A DNA stretch of 37,124 nt from Actinomycetes bacterium (GTDB lineage: Bacteria; Actinomycetota; Acidimicrobiia; Acidimicrobiales; Acidimicrobiaceae). Under the pieces are notes generated by a model, which was not told where the DNA came from, ran no database searches, and saw only the letters and a program-made list of their open reading frames with translations. Made by a program: the position numbers and the translations under genes. Positions 28,406 through 36,007 of this stretch are shown here, in pieces (within the stretch, counting starts at the first letter, position 1; every line of letters starts with the position of its first letter). The stretch is taken from NCBI GenBank assembly GCA_021777475.1, contig JAJYDM010000014.1, forward strand, positions 1 through 37,124, read 5' to 3'.

Positions 28406-28819
28406 GTGGGCAACTTGGATCCGACAAAGATTGCGATTGTACTGATAGTTGCGCTGGTCGTTCTTGGACCAGAGAAGCTTCCGGGTTTCACGAAGCAGAT
28501 TGGTGCCTGGTGGGGTGAGTTTCAAAGGGTTAGGGCGCGGTTGCAGGCCGAAATCAATGGTGCTGTAAACCAGATTAACGATGTTGCCTCGCCACTCACC
28601 GAAACCTTTAGGGCTGCATCTACGGGCATGGGAGGACTGATTCCATCCATTTTCAATGGGGAAATTAGGCAATCTCCACAGACCGCGGTCCCGTCTGATT
28701 CGTTGCAGAATGCCAGTGGTCCGGAAACCCCCGTCGATGTGGAGAGCCCGCGGAATGCAAATTGGGGTTCGAGCGAGGCGGAGAGCGGTTACGGATATGG
28801 CGACCCAAGGCTGAATTGA
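28406..28819 (+). CDS. Twin-arginine translocase TatA/TatB-family subunit
   Basis: 137 residues. An N-terminal membrane helix (KIAIVLIVALVVLG), the hinge GPEKLP (21-26), an amphipathic helix (WWGEFQRVRARLQAEING), and a disordered acidic tail. GPE at the hinge is TatB-like, while TatA usually has FGxKKLP; the two cannot be separated firmly from one sequence. GTG start. Paired with tatC 4 bases downstream, forming the receptor of the Tat export system. Confidence 0.88.
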   Translation: MGNLDPTKIAIVLIVALVVLGPEKLPGFTKQIGAWWGEFQRVRARLQAEINGAVNQINDVASPLTETFRAASTGMGGLIPSIFNGEIRQSPQTAVPSDSLQNASGPETPVDVESPRNANWGSSEAESGYGYGDPRLN

Positions 28820-28823
28820 CTCT

Positions 28824-29606
28824 ATGTTGAAAGTTCTTAGTAGATTCAAGCGGCGATCGAATTCGTCGGAAATGAGCTTGATAGAGCACCTGGCAGAGCT
28901 GAGGCGACGTCTTGCGGTCATTCTTGTGGCTGTCTTTCTAGGCTCAATTGTCGCGTATCTGCTTTACAATCGCATTTTGGATTTCTTCCTTTCTCCTTAT
29001 TGTTCAATTGTTGGCAGCAATCACTGTTCGTTGTACGTGACCGGTCCTCTCGATGGTTTTGCTCTGAGGATCAAGACATCGGCATTTGGTGGAATGGCAC
29101 TGGCACTGCCAGTAATTCTGTGGGAGCTTTGGAGATTCATTACGCCTGGGCTTCGCAGAAATGAAAAAAGATATGCCATACCTTTCGTGTTGGTTTCGAT
29201 TCTGCTTTTTAGTTTCGGAGCATATGTGGCATATCTTACTTTTCCTCACGCACTGAGGTTCCTGTCTGGCGCGGCTGGTCCGCACCTAAAGGAGATATAC
29301 AGCCCGTCCAGCTATCTCAATCTGATTCTTTTGCTAATGGTGGCCTTCGGGGTGGCCTTTGAATTTCCGGTTTTGCTGGTCTCTTTGGAGCTAGCAGGGG
29401 TTGTGACACCAAAGCGATTGAGCGAGTTCAGACGGTGGGCGATCGTGATCATCTTTGCCGTGGACGCGATATTCATACCATCGGCGGATCCGTTCTCCCT
29501 TTTTGCGATGGCACTGCCCATGGTGGTTTTCTACGAGATCGCGATATTGGTTGGAAGGCTTGTACTCAGATCAAAAAATAAGGCGAAGGCATCCGTTTCC
29601 GTTTAG
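28824..29606 (+). CDS. tatC: Sec-independent translocase TatC
   Basis: 260 residues with six membrane helices. The N-terminal signature SLIEHLAELRRRL contains the signal-peptide binding region, with LWELWRFITPGLRRNEKRY in the first cytoplasmic loop and FAVDAIFIPSADPFSLFAMA near the end. It binds twin-arginine signal peptides together with the TatA/B subunit. Transcribed with tatA/B; the helicase follows after 65 bases. Confidence 0.96.
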   Translation: MLKVLSRFKRRSNSSEMSLIEHLAELRRRLAVILVAVFLGSIVAYLLYNRILDFFLSPYCSIVGSNHCSLYVTGPLDGFALRIKTSAFGGMALALPVILWELWRFITPGLRRNEKRYAIPFVLVSILLFSFGAYVAYLTFPHALRFLSGAAGPHLKEIYSPSSYLNLILLLMVAFGVAFEFPVLLVSLELAGVVTPKRLSEFRRWAIVIIFAVDAIFIPSADPFSLFAMALPMVVFYEIAILVGRLVLRSKNKAKASVSV

Positions 29607-29671
29607 CAAAGTGTCTCTATAGGTATTCTGAACTGTACTAGGATGAAGGCGACGTCTACAAGCGGATAATA

Positions 29672-32362
29672 ATGTCAGTCCACAATGACTTTGTCAAGCG
29701 AATCGGTTTCAAGCTTGATGAGTTTCAGAACAAGGCAATTACTGCCCTTGATCAGGGAAAGTCGGTACTGGTCGCAGCTCCCACAGGTTCCGGCAAGACC
29801 GTCGTCGCACGATACGCGATCGAGAGGGCAATCAGCCAAGGCCGCAGAACGTTCTACACGACTCCACTCAAGGCACTCTCGAATCAGAAATATCTGGAGT
29901 TTTGCAACCTTTATGGTGTGGAGCAGGTCGGGCTCTTGACGGGTGACAACGTCATCCGGGCGGATGCCAGAGTGGTCGTGATGACTACAGAGGTTCTGAG
30001 AAACATGATCTACTCAGCATCTTCGGATCTTTACGATTTAGCGTACGTCGTTCTTGATGAGGTCCACTACCTCCAGAATCCTTACCGCGGCGCGGTGTGG
30101 GAGGAGGTGATAATTCACCTTCCACTCGAGGTCGATTTGGTGTGTCTCTCCGCGACGGTTTCAAATGCCGAGGAGTTTGCTGAATGGATTGGTACAGTGA
30201 GGGGCTCCACCGAGGCGATCATTGAAGAAAAGCGTCCAGTCGAGCTGAATCACAACTATGTCATTGGTGAGCGCCGGTCTGATGCATTGTTAATGATTCC
30301 AACGGAGATCAATGGAAAGATCAATCCAGAGGGTTCTCGTTTCGACGGTCCGGGAGTGGAGGATTTTACACGAACACCGAGGAGAAAGGGCAGATTTTCC
30401 ACTCCAAGGCGTGTTGACGTGGTGGAACAGTTCCAGGACTGGGGTCTGCTCCCCGCCATTTATTTCATCTTTTCCAGAAATGGCTGCGACGAGGCGGTTA
30501 GGCAGTGCCTTTACGAGGGAGTTCGTCTGACAAGTCCGACTGAAAGGTCGATGATTCGTGAGATTGCCGAGTCGAAGGTCCAGGCGCTTAGTGACGAGGA
30601 CCTGCGTGCGCTTGGCTACGCGGAGTGGCTTGAGGCGCTTGAGGCCGGCATTGCATCGCACCATGCCGGGATGGTTCCGCCGTTTAAGGAGATCGTAGAG
30701 GCCTGTTTTGAGCGCTCGTTGGCGAAAGTGGTGTTTGCGACCGAGACGCTCTCACTTGGAATTAATATGCCCGCAAAGTCTGTGGTGATCGAAAAGCTCA
30801 CCAAGTTCAACGGCGACCGTCACGAGCCCTTGTCCCCGGGTGAGTACACTCAGCTGGCCGGGCGGGCGGGGAGGCGGGGCATAGATGACGTGGGCTATTG
30901 TGCGGTGCTGTGGTCACCACTGGTGCCGTTTTCACAGGTGGCCGCTTTGGCAACAAACAGGTCTTATCCGCTCACCTCCTCTTTTAGACCCACTTACAAT
31001 ATGGCAGCCAACCTTGTCGAAGGTTTTTCACCGGAGACGGCACACCACCTGCTTAATCTCTCGTTTGCCCAGTACCGTTCTGATGTGGAGATCGTTCACT
31101 TGGAGGCCGAGCTGACCAGGTTGCACTCGCAACAGGCGATCCTTGAGAAAAAGGCAGGTTGTGAAAAGGGCAGCGTTGCCCACTATCTGGACCTTGGCCA
31201 GTTGATAAGAATGGGCGGGGCTATAAAGGCGACAGGGGCTACGAAATCTGGTACTCCCCGCGATGTGCTCGCCTCGCTAGAGCATCTGAGTCCGGGCGAC
31301 ATCATCGCTCTGGACTCGGAAGATCCAGAGCAGTTGACAAGAGCCGCGGTTGCATGGACCTCCCGGAGAAAAAACGGACGGATTGCTGTTGGCCTGGTGG
31401 ACACATTGGGGATGCGACACACCTTCTCTGGCAGCGATTTTGTATACCCGCCTGAGTCTGTGGGTCGCGTTTTGATAAGGACTCCATTCGATCCCCATTC
31501 GCAGGATTTTACAGATTATCTGGCCAAGTCCCTCAAGGAGTTCGACTCGCCAGATCTGGCAATGTCGGAGCCTTTGATGGCCACCGTGCCATCGAGGGCG
31601 ACTCTGCGGGAAGTCACGCTGAAGAGGAGAGAGCGCGAACTCCTGAAAGGAGCGCTCTCCAAGTGTCCCGATTTCCGCGATCACGTCATGGCGCAGAAGC
31701 AGCTGACACGTTTGGAGAGCCAGATTTCCGGGGTAAAGACACGCATTAAGTCGAACTCTGAGTCTCTAGCGCGGCAGTTTGACAGGGTGTTGGCGATTCT
31801 GAGCGGCCGTGGCCTATTGGATGGATGGCATCTTACCAGGTCGGGGAGTAAGCTTGCAAGGCTTTACCACGAAACGGACTTGTTGGTTATTCTGACACTG
31901 GAGGCCGGAATATTCGACGGGCTCTCCGTACCGGAGTTCGCCGCGCTCCTCTCGGTGTTCACATTTGAGGCGCGAGGGCCAGCCAGGTACGTTCCTACCC
32001 TGCCAACTCAAAGGACGGCCAAGCTCTACTCAAGGATTGTTCAGATTTGGGGCGACCTGGTTGCCGAAGAGGCTGCGATGAGTATACCCCTTACGCGTGA
32101 GACAGACCCGGGATTCATGGAGACTGCCTACAAGTGGGCGGAGGGCCGGGGACTTTCTCAAGTCATGCCATTAAGCGTCATGTCCGCGGGAGACTTTGTC
32201 CGAAATGTCAAACAATTGATCGACCTTGCCCGTCAGATCGTTTCCCTGGGTGTGGGCCAGGAGACGGCTGCAACGGCAGCGAGAGTCTTGGACGCCAGTC
32301 TACGTGGAATTGTCGAGGCCTCCTCGATAGTCGGCATTGACCTTGAGGTGAATACTGACTAG
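29672..32362 (+). CDS. helY: HelY-type Ski2-like DExH helicase
   Basis: 896 residues. Motif I APTGSGKT (36-43), motif II DEVH (129-132), motif III SATVSNAEEF, motif V GINMPAKSVV, motif VI QLAGRAGRRGID. The C-terminal half is the helical arch/Mtr4-like region with a DSHCT-like end. Ski2/Mtr4 relatives unwind RNA, but the actinobacterial HelY substrate is not settled. The order tatA-tatC-helY matches mycobacteria. The ATG at 29672 has only a weak upstream purine stretch. Confidence 0.92.
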   Translation: MSVHNDFVKRIGFKLDEFQNKAITALDQGKSVLVAAPTGSGKTVVARYAIERAISQGRRTFYTTPLKALSNQKYLEFCNLYGVEQVGLLTGDNVIRADARVVVMTTEVLRNMIYSASSDLYDLAYVVLDEVHYLQNPYRGAVWEEVIIHLPLEVDLVCLSATVSNAEEFAEWIGTVRGSTEAIIEEKRPVELNHNYVIGERRSDALLMIPTEINGKINPEGSRFDGPGVEDFTRTPRRKGRFSTPRRVDVVEQFQDWGLLPAIYFIFSRNGCDEAVRQCLYEGVRLTSPTERSMIREIAESKVQALSDEDLRALGYAEWLEALEAGIASHHAGMVPPFKEIVEACFERSLAKVVFATETLSLGINMPAKSVVIEKLTKFNGDRHEPLSPGEYTQLAGRAGRRGIDDVGYCAVLWSPLVPFSQVAALATNRSYPLTSSFRPTYNMAANLVEGFSPETAHHLLNLSFAQYRSDVEIVHLEAELTRLHSQQAILEKKAGCEKGSVAHYLDLGQLIRMGGAIKATGATKSGTPRDVLASLEHLSPGDIIALDSEDPEQLTRAAVAWTSRRKNGRIAVGLVDTLGMRHTFSGSDFVYPPESVGRVLIRTPFDPHSQDFTDYLAKSLKEFDSPDLAMSEPLMATVPSRATLREVTLKRRERELLKGALSKCPDFRDHVMAQKQLTRLESQISGVKTRIKSNSESLARQFDRVLAILSGRGLLDGWHLTRSGSKLARLYHETDLLVILTLEAGIFDGLSVPEFAALLSVFTFEARGPARYVPTLPTQRTAKLYSRIVQIWGDLVAEEAAMSIPLTRETDPGFMETAYKWAEGRGLSQVMPLSVMSAGDFVRNVKQLIDLARQIVSLGVGQETAATAARVLDASLRGIVEASSIVGIDLEVNTD

Positions 32363-32487
32363 CCGTCCTTTCTATCCACCACGGTGTAGGTATTGATGAG
32401 ATTACGCCATTGCTGGGAAATATTGGAGAAGTTTTTCTCCAACTAGTGGTTCCGCTTTCGCCAAGTTGGCCTAGGATTTGGGGCGAT

Positions 32488-34104
32488 ATGTGGAATTATA
32501 CACCCGAAGTCTTCAGTGATGACGAACTTGAGGTTCTGTCGAGACACTTCACCAATGCCGACAAGCCGGTCTTTGCCCTAATAAACCTGCCTGAAGTGGT
32601 CAAGGGTGCGCTGTTTGCCCGCTACAGCAGATCACCGAAATCGCTACGAAGATTGTTCCTGGACGAGTTTTACCATGCTGATAACGATGCTTACGAAAGT
32701 GCCTCCGCGGTTGGGGTTGCAAGAGCGGAGGGACTTTATGAGCGCATGCTCGCCGACTACGGAGACGATTCCGTTGCTCAGTTGGGTGGCGTTCATTTGG
32801 CTTGTGAACAGGCTTCGAACATACTGACGAAAGTTCTTGAACGCGGCCGCATCATGGCCTATTTGGAGCAATCGACCCGTTACATTCCCTATAACAAGCC
32901 ATTGGCTGACGGGAACTACAGGTATTTGGTTCCCAATGAAATTGCCGGGGCGGGTCTCGAGCAAGATTATCGAAGTGAAATGGATTCGCTTTTTGCCGGC
33001 TACTTAGAGATTTTCGATGAGGTTGAGGCTCGTCTGCGCGCAACAACTACTAAAGATCCTGATGATTCCGATTCAGTTTTCAACTCTTCTATACGCGCAG
33101 TGGCGCTCGACACGGCACGCGGGATACTTCCGGCGTCAGTTCTCTCAAATGTCGGAATATTTGCCTCTGCACAGGCCTACGAGGCCTTGATTCTTCGAAT
33201 GCGGGCTTCGGAGTTGAATGAGGTACGCCAGTACGGGGAACTTATTAGGGCCGAGTTGGATAAGGTGATACCGGCTTTTCTGACAAGGGTGGACCGGCCA
33301 GATCGTGGAGGTATATGGGTTGATTACCTTGCCTCCAGAAATACTGTGCCAGCAGGTACGCCAAGACCCGTTTCTTCGGGAGGGCGCAGTATCGATGATG
33401 GAGAGGACGTCGCCGTTCGGCTGATTTCATTTGATCCGGCTGGTGAGAGGAAGATAGCTGCTTCGGTGCTTTTTTCGCAGTCTCCCGTTTCAATGGAAGA
33501 GGCCATAGAGACAGCCAATTCGCTTAGCGACGGCGAACTTCGAATGTTGATAGCGAATTACGTTGGAAATCGGCAGAACAGGAGGCACAAACCTGGCCGT
33601 GCATTCGAGGAGACGGGCTACCTTTTCGAGATTGAGTGTGACTACGGCGCCTTCCGGGATCTCCAGCGCCACAGAATGCTAAGCATAGAATGGCAGGTTC
33701 TCGGTACGTCACTAGGATATGTTGTTCCTGAACTTGTTCATGACTTTGGGCTCAAAGAGAGATTTCAGAACATCATGGATAGGTCGAGGGGTTTTCATGA
33801 AAGGCTGCAACAGGCAGTTGGGCCCAAGGTAGGTGCATATGCGGTGCCGATGGCCTATCGCGTTAGATTCACCATGAATTTGAACGCACGGGAGGCCCTG
33901 CACATGATAGAGCTTCGGACGTCCCCACAGGGACATAGTTCATATAGGAAGGTTGCCCAGAGGATGTACAGCTGTATTGACAGCGTGGCGAATCATCGAA
34001 GCGTTGCGGCCGCGATGAGTTTTGTCGACTTCGGCAACTATCGTCTGGGGCGATTGTCGTCTTTGCGTCAGGAAGAAAGCAAGAATCAGAGAATTTCCAG
34101 CTAA
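32488..34104 (+). CDS. Double-domain ThyX-like protein (FAD-dependent thymidylate synthase family)
   Basis: About 538 residues in two ThyX-like halves. Half one has GDDSVAQLGGVHLACEQAS and RGRIMAYLEQSTRY (119-132); half two has QRHRMLSIEWQ (RHRMLS at 394-399) and YRVRFTMNLNAREALHMIEL. Classical ThyX carries RHRxxSxNxxSxR in one chain and makes dTMP using FAD and methylene-THF. Here RHRxxS survives only in half two and SxRY only in half one, so a composite site, a changed activity or a non-catalytic role are all possible. ATG 32488 is preferred because MWNYTPEVF looks like a natural start; the frame opens at TTG 32410. Confidence 0.85.
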   Translation: MWNYTPEVFSDDELEVLSRHFTNADKPVFALINLPEVVKGALFARYSRSPKSLRRLFLDEFYHADNDAYESASAVGVARAEGLYERMLADYGDDSVAQLGGVHLACEQASNILTKVLERGRIMAYLEQSTRYIPYNKPLADGNYRYLVPNEIAGAGLEQDYRSEMDSLFAGYLEIFDEVEARLRATTTKDPDDSDSVFNSSIRAVALDTARGILPASVLSNVGIFASAQAYEALILRMRASELNEVRQYGELIRAELDKVIPAFLTRVDRPDRGGIWVDYLASRNTVPAGTPRPVSSGGRSIDDGEDVAVRLISFDPAGERKIAASVLFSQSPVSMEEAIETANSLSDGELRMLIANYVGNRQNRRHKPGRAFEETGYLFEIECDYGAFRDLQRHRMLSIEWQVLGTSLGYVVPELVHDFGLKERFQNIMDRSRGFHERLQQAVGPKVGAYAVPMAYRVRFTMNLNAREALHMIELRTSPQGHSSYRKVAQRMYSCIDSVANHRSVAAAMSFVDFGNYRLGRLSSLRQEESKNQRISS

Positions 34105-34241
34105 TTTTGTGAAATTTCTTTTGTATCTGGAAATACTTTTGGATGCATAGTGTGTTTTATAAGTCAACTTGGCCGAAACCGCAGTGAAGGTCACTGAAGA
34201 CGGATACAATTCCGCGCCAAAGCACAAATTTTAGGATTGAT

Positions 34242-34814
34242 ATGGCAGACCATTTGGATGAGAAATTTGAAGGTGACGAAGAGCCGTTCGACGACGAAGA
34301 GGCGTTCGACGAGGTTGACTTGGATGTCGAAGATGTCGAAGATGTCGAAGACGTCGAAGATGCTGAAGATGAAGTAGGTCTTGAGTTTGAAGAGTTCCCA
34401 GGCGAGGACTTCGTGGAAGATCTTGACACGGATTTCGATGACGATGACGATATTTTGGTCGACGATCTTGACGTGCATGACGACATAGACGAGATTCTGG
34501 AGGCTGGCGCGATACTGGAGCCCAAGCCTGTAGTGCCTCGCGGCGACGACGAGGACGAGGACGAGGACGACGACGAGGACGAGGACGATGTTGAAGCCAG
34601 TCTTGATGATATTCTCAAGGAGCGGCTGGTAGTTCTAGAGGACGACGACGAGGACGATGACGAGGATTACGAAGACTCTGACTACAGGAACGATATCGCT
34701 CTTCGTGTCCTGCCAAAGCAGCCGGATGAATTCGTATGTCAGAGTTGCTTCTTGGTTAAAAACCGAAGCCAGATTGCAGATAAAGAGAAGATGTTTTGCC
34801 GAGATTGCGTTTAG
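34242..34814 (+). CDS. Extremely acidic DUF4193-type zinc-ribbon-like protein
   Basis: 190 residues. The C-terminal ~40 match DUF4193: LRVLPKQPDEFVCQSCFLV, then FCRDCV, giving two CxxC pairs that could hold zinc. Other DUF4193 proteins are small (about 100 residues) and of unknown function. Here about 140 residues of Asp/Glu-rich low complexity precede the domain, including five consecutive (D)VE/AE units and runs of D and E. The gene is separated from its neighbours by normal intergenic distances. The acidic tail may mimic nucleic acid or bind basic proteins or metals; that is speculation. Confidence 0.85.
   Translation: MADHLDEKFEGDEEPFDDEEAFDEVDLDVEDVEDVEDVEDAEDEVGLEFEEFPGEDFVEDLDTDFDDDDDILVDDLDVHDDIDEILEAGAILEPKPVVPRGDDEDEDEDDDEDEDDVEASLDDILKERLVVLEDDDEDDDEDYEDSDYRNDIALRVLPKQPDEFVCQSCFLVKNRSQIADKEKMFCRDCV
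34323..34367 (+). repeat. Nine-base tandem repeat in the acidic gene
   Basis: Five 9-base units, GATGTCGAA three times, then GACGTCGAA and GATGCTGAA, encode DVE x4 and DAE. A second GAC/GAG run lies at about 34542-34590. Such arrays can change length in frame. Confidence 0.85.
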
Positions 34815-34856
34815 CCGTTCCAGAATCACCATCGACGACGTTTACATAGGAGAACA

Positions 34857-35393
34857 GTGACAAAGCCAACGTTGACCGAAGTGATAGAAGCCAGCCTTTT
34901 TGGGATTGCAGGCGTTGTTGTCGAGCTGCAGGAGTCGTTGCCAAAGATCGTTGCCAAGGGAAAATCCACTCTTGAGCCCAGACTTGGAATGGCTAAATTC
35001 GTAGGTCAGTTTGCCGTGGCCAGGGTTGAGAGCGAATTTCAGAAGCGGGCTGACACAACGATTGGGCAGATCGCAGACATGGTTTCACTCCTTCTTGGTC
35101 AGTCAAAAGACGAGGAGCGATACGAATCAGATCTTGGGTCGACGGGAGATTCCGTTTTCAGCGAGCAAGATATCTCTACAATCGCGGATGTGCAAACGCC
35201 GATTGCCAGGGTGCCAACTGACGCTGGTCACCTCCCAATCACAGGATACAGAACGCTTTCGGCTCAGCAGATTATCGCAAGGCTGGACTCTCTGAACCAA
35301 TCTGAGCTTGAAGAGATCGATCAGTATGAATCGGAGAATCGTAATCGTGCAAGTATCCGGCGAAGTATCGCCGCCAAGCGGGCAAGACTTTGA
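34857..35393 (+). CDS. Unrecognised soluble protein, helical N-terminus
   Basis: 178 residues, no family recognised. A hydrophobic helix (IEASLFGIAGVVVELQESL) starts the protein, basic helices follow to about residue 85, then a Ser/Asp-rich linker and a conserved-looking C-terminal module (LPITGYRTLSAQQIIARLDS, then LEEIDQYESENRNRAS). GTG start with TAGGAGA upstream, 42 bases after the acidic gene. Its stop overlaps the next start (TTGA), so it is translationally coupled to the acetyltransferase. It may be its partner or substrate, which is inference. Confidence 0.75.
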   Translation: MTKPTLTEVIEASLFGIAGVVVELQESLPKIVAKGKSTLEPRLGMAKFVGQFAVARVESEFQKRADTTIGQIADMVSLLLGQSKDEERYESDLGSTGDSVFSEQDISTIADVQTPIARVPTDAGHLPITGYRTLSAQQIIARLDSLNQSELEEIDQYESENRNRASIRRSIAAKRARL

Positions 35394-35875
35394 GCAGACC
35401 TGAACCAATACCAAGACTTGAACCTTTTTCCGGGAAGAAGGCTGAAGAGTTGGAGGAGTTCTTAGCGGAGATTAGTGGTGAGCTGTCTTTGCGCCGTGGA
35501 GGGACCCAACTTCTTGGTGAGCTTGGGCATCCAGCAGAGCTTGCGAAGAAGATTTCGGAGTCATCGGAGGACTCGTTTGCTCTTACGGTTACCCTGAATT
35601 CGACCTTGAGCGGTCTGATATGGGCAAAGATCGTCAGCAACGAGTTCGGGGACCGGGTTTGTCTAGTTCCAGTCTTTGCGGTGTTGAATGATGCCAGAAG
35701 ACACGGGGTCGGCAACGAGCTTTTTAGTGCCCTGGAGACATGGGTGGCATCGCGTAACGTGACTGCTATCGAATTCACCGCTTTGCCGGGAGATCGGCAT
35801 ACGAAGAATTTCTGTGAGTCGAATGGCCTGGTTGCAAGATCGCTAAAGATGTACAAGGCTTTAGGTCCGTCCTGA
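35390..35875 (+). CDS. GNAT-family acetyltransferase
   Basis: 161 residues. Acetyl-CoA binding motif A is visible as VLNDARRHGVGNELFSALE (R/Q-x-x-G-x-G variant), followed by IEFTALPGDRHTKNFCESNG, which matches the motif B region (neighbouring-residue acceptor helix and FYxxxG-like element). The N-terminal 60 residues are helical and variable. Substrate unknown. TTG start overlaps the previous stop by 4 bases. The 14-bp terminator follows about 75 bases after the stop. Confidence 0.82.
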   Translation: MSRPEPIPRLEPFSGKKAEELEEFLAEISGELSLRRGGTQLLGELGHPAELAKKISESSEDSFALTVTLNSTLSGLIWAKIVSNEFGDRVCLVPVFAVLNDARRHGVGNELFSALETWVASRNVTAIEFTALPGDRHTKNFCESNGLVARSLKMYKALGPS

Positions 35876-35950
35876 TCCGCCCCGATGGTTTTGGCTGAAT
35901 TGAATGGCCTGCCGCTAAGGTTCACCGGTTGGTTGATCATCTGTTGACAA

Positions 35951-35982
35951 ATAAATGGGCAGCCACAAGGCTGCCCATTTAT
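35951..35982. terminator. Strong bidirectional terminator
   Basis: ATAAATGGGCAGCC pairs perfectly with GGCTGCCCATTTAT over 14 bp around an ACAA loop. AT-rich stem ends act as the U-tract in both directions. It sits between the convergent GNAT gene and the minus-strand gene at 36008. Confidence 0.9.
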
Positions 35983-36007
35983 CGACGAGCGTTGACGCAG
36001 TAAAGAG

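Noticed and set aside
34157-34618. Ser-rich antisense frame opposite the acidic gene
   Set aside because: It is the reverse reading of GAC/GAG/GAT runs and has no independent support.
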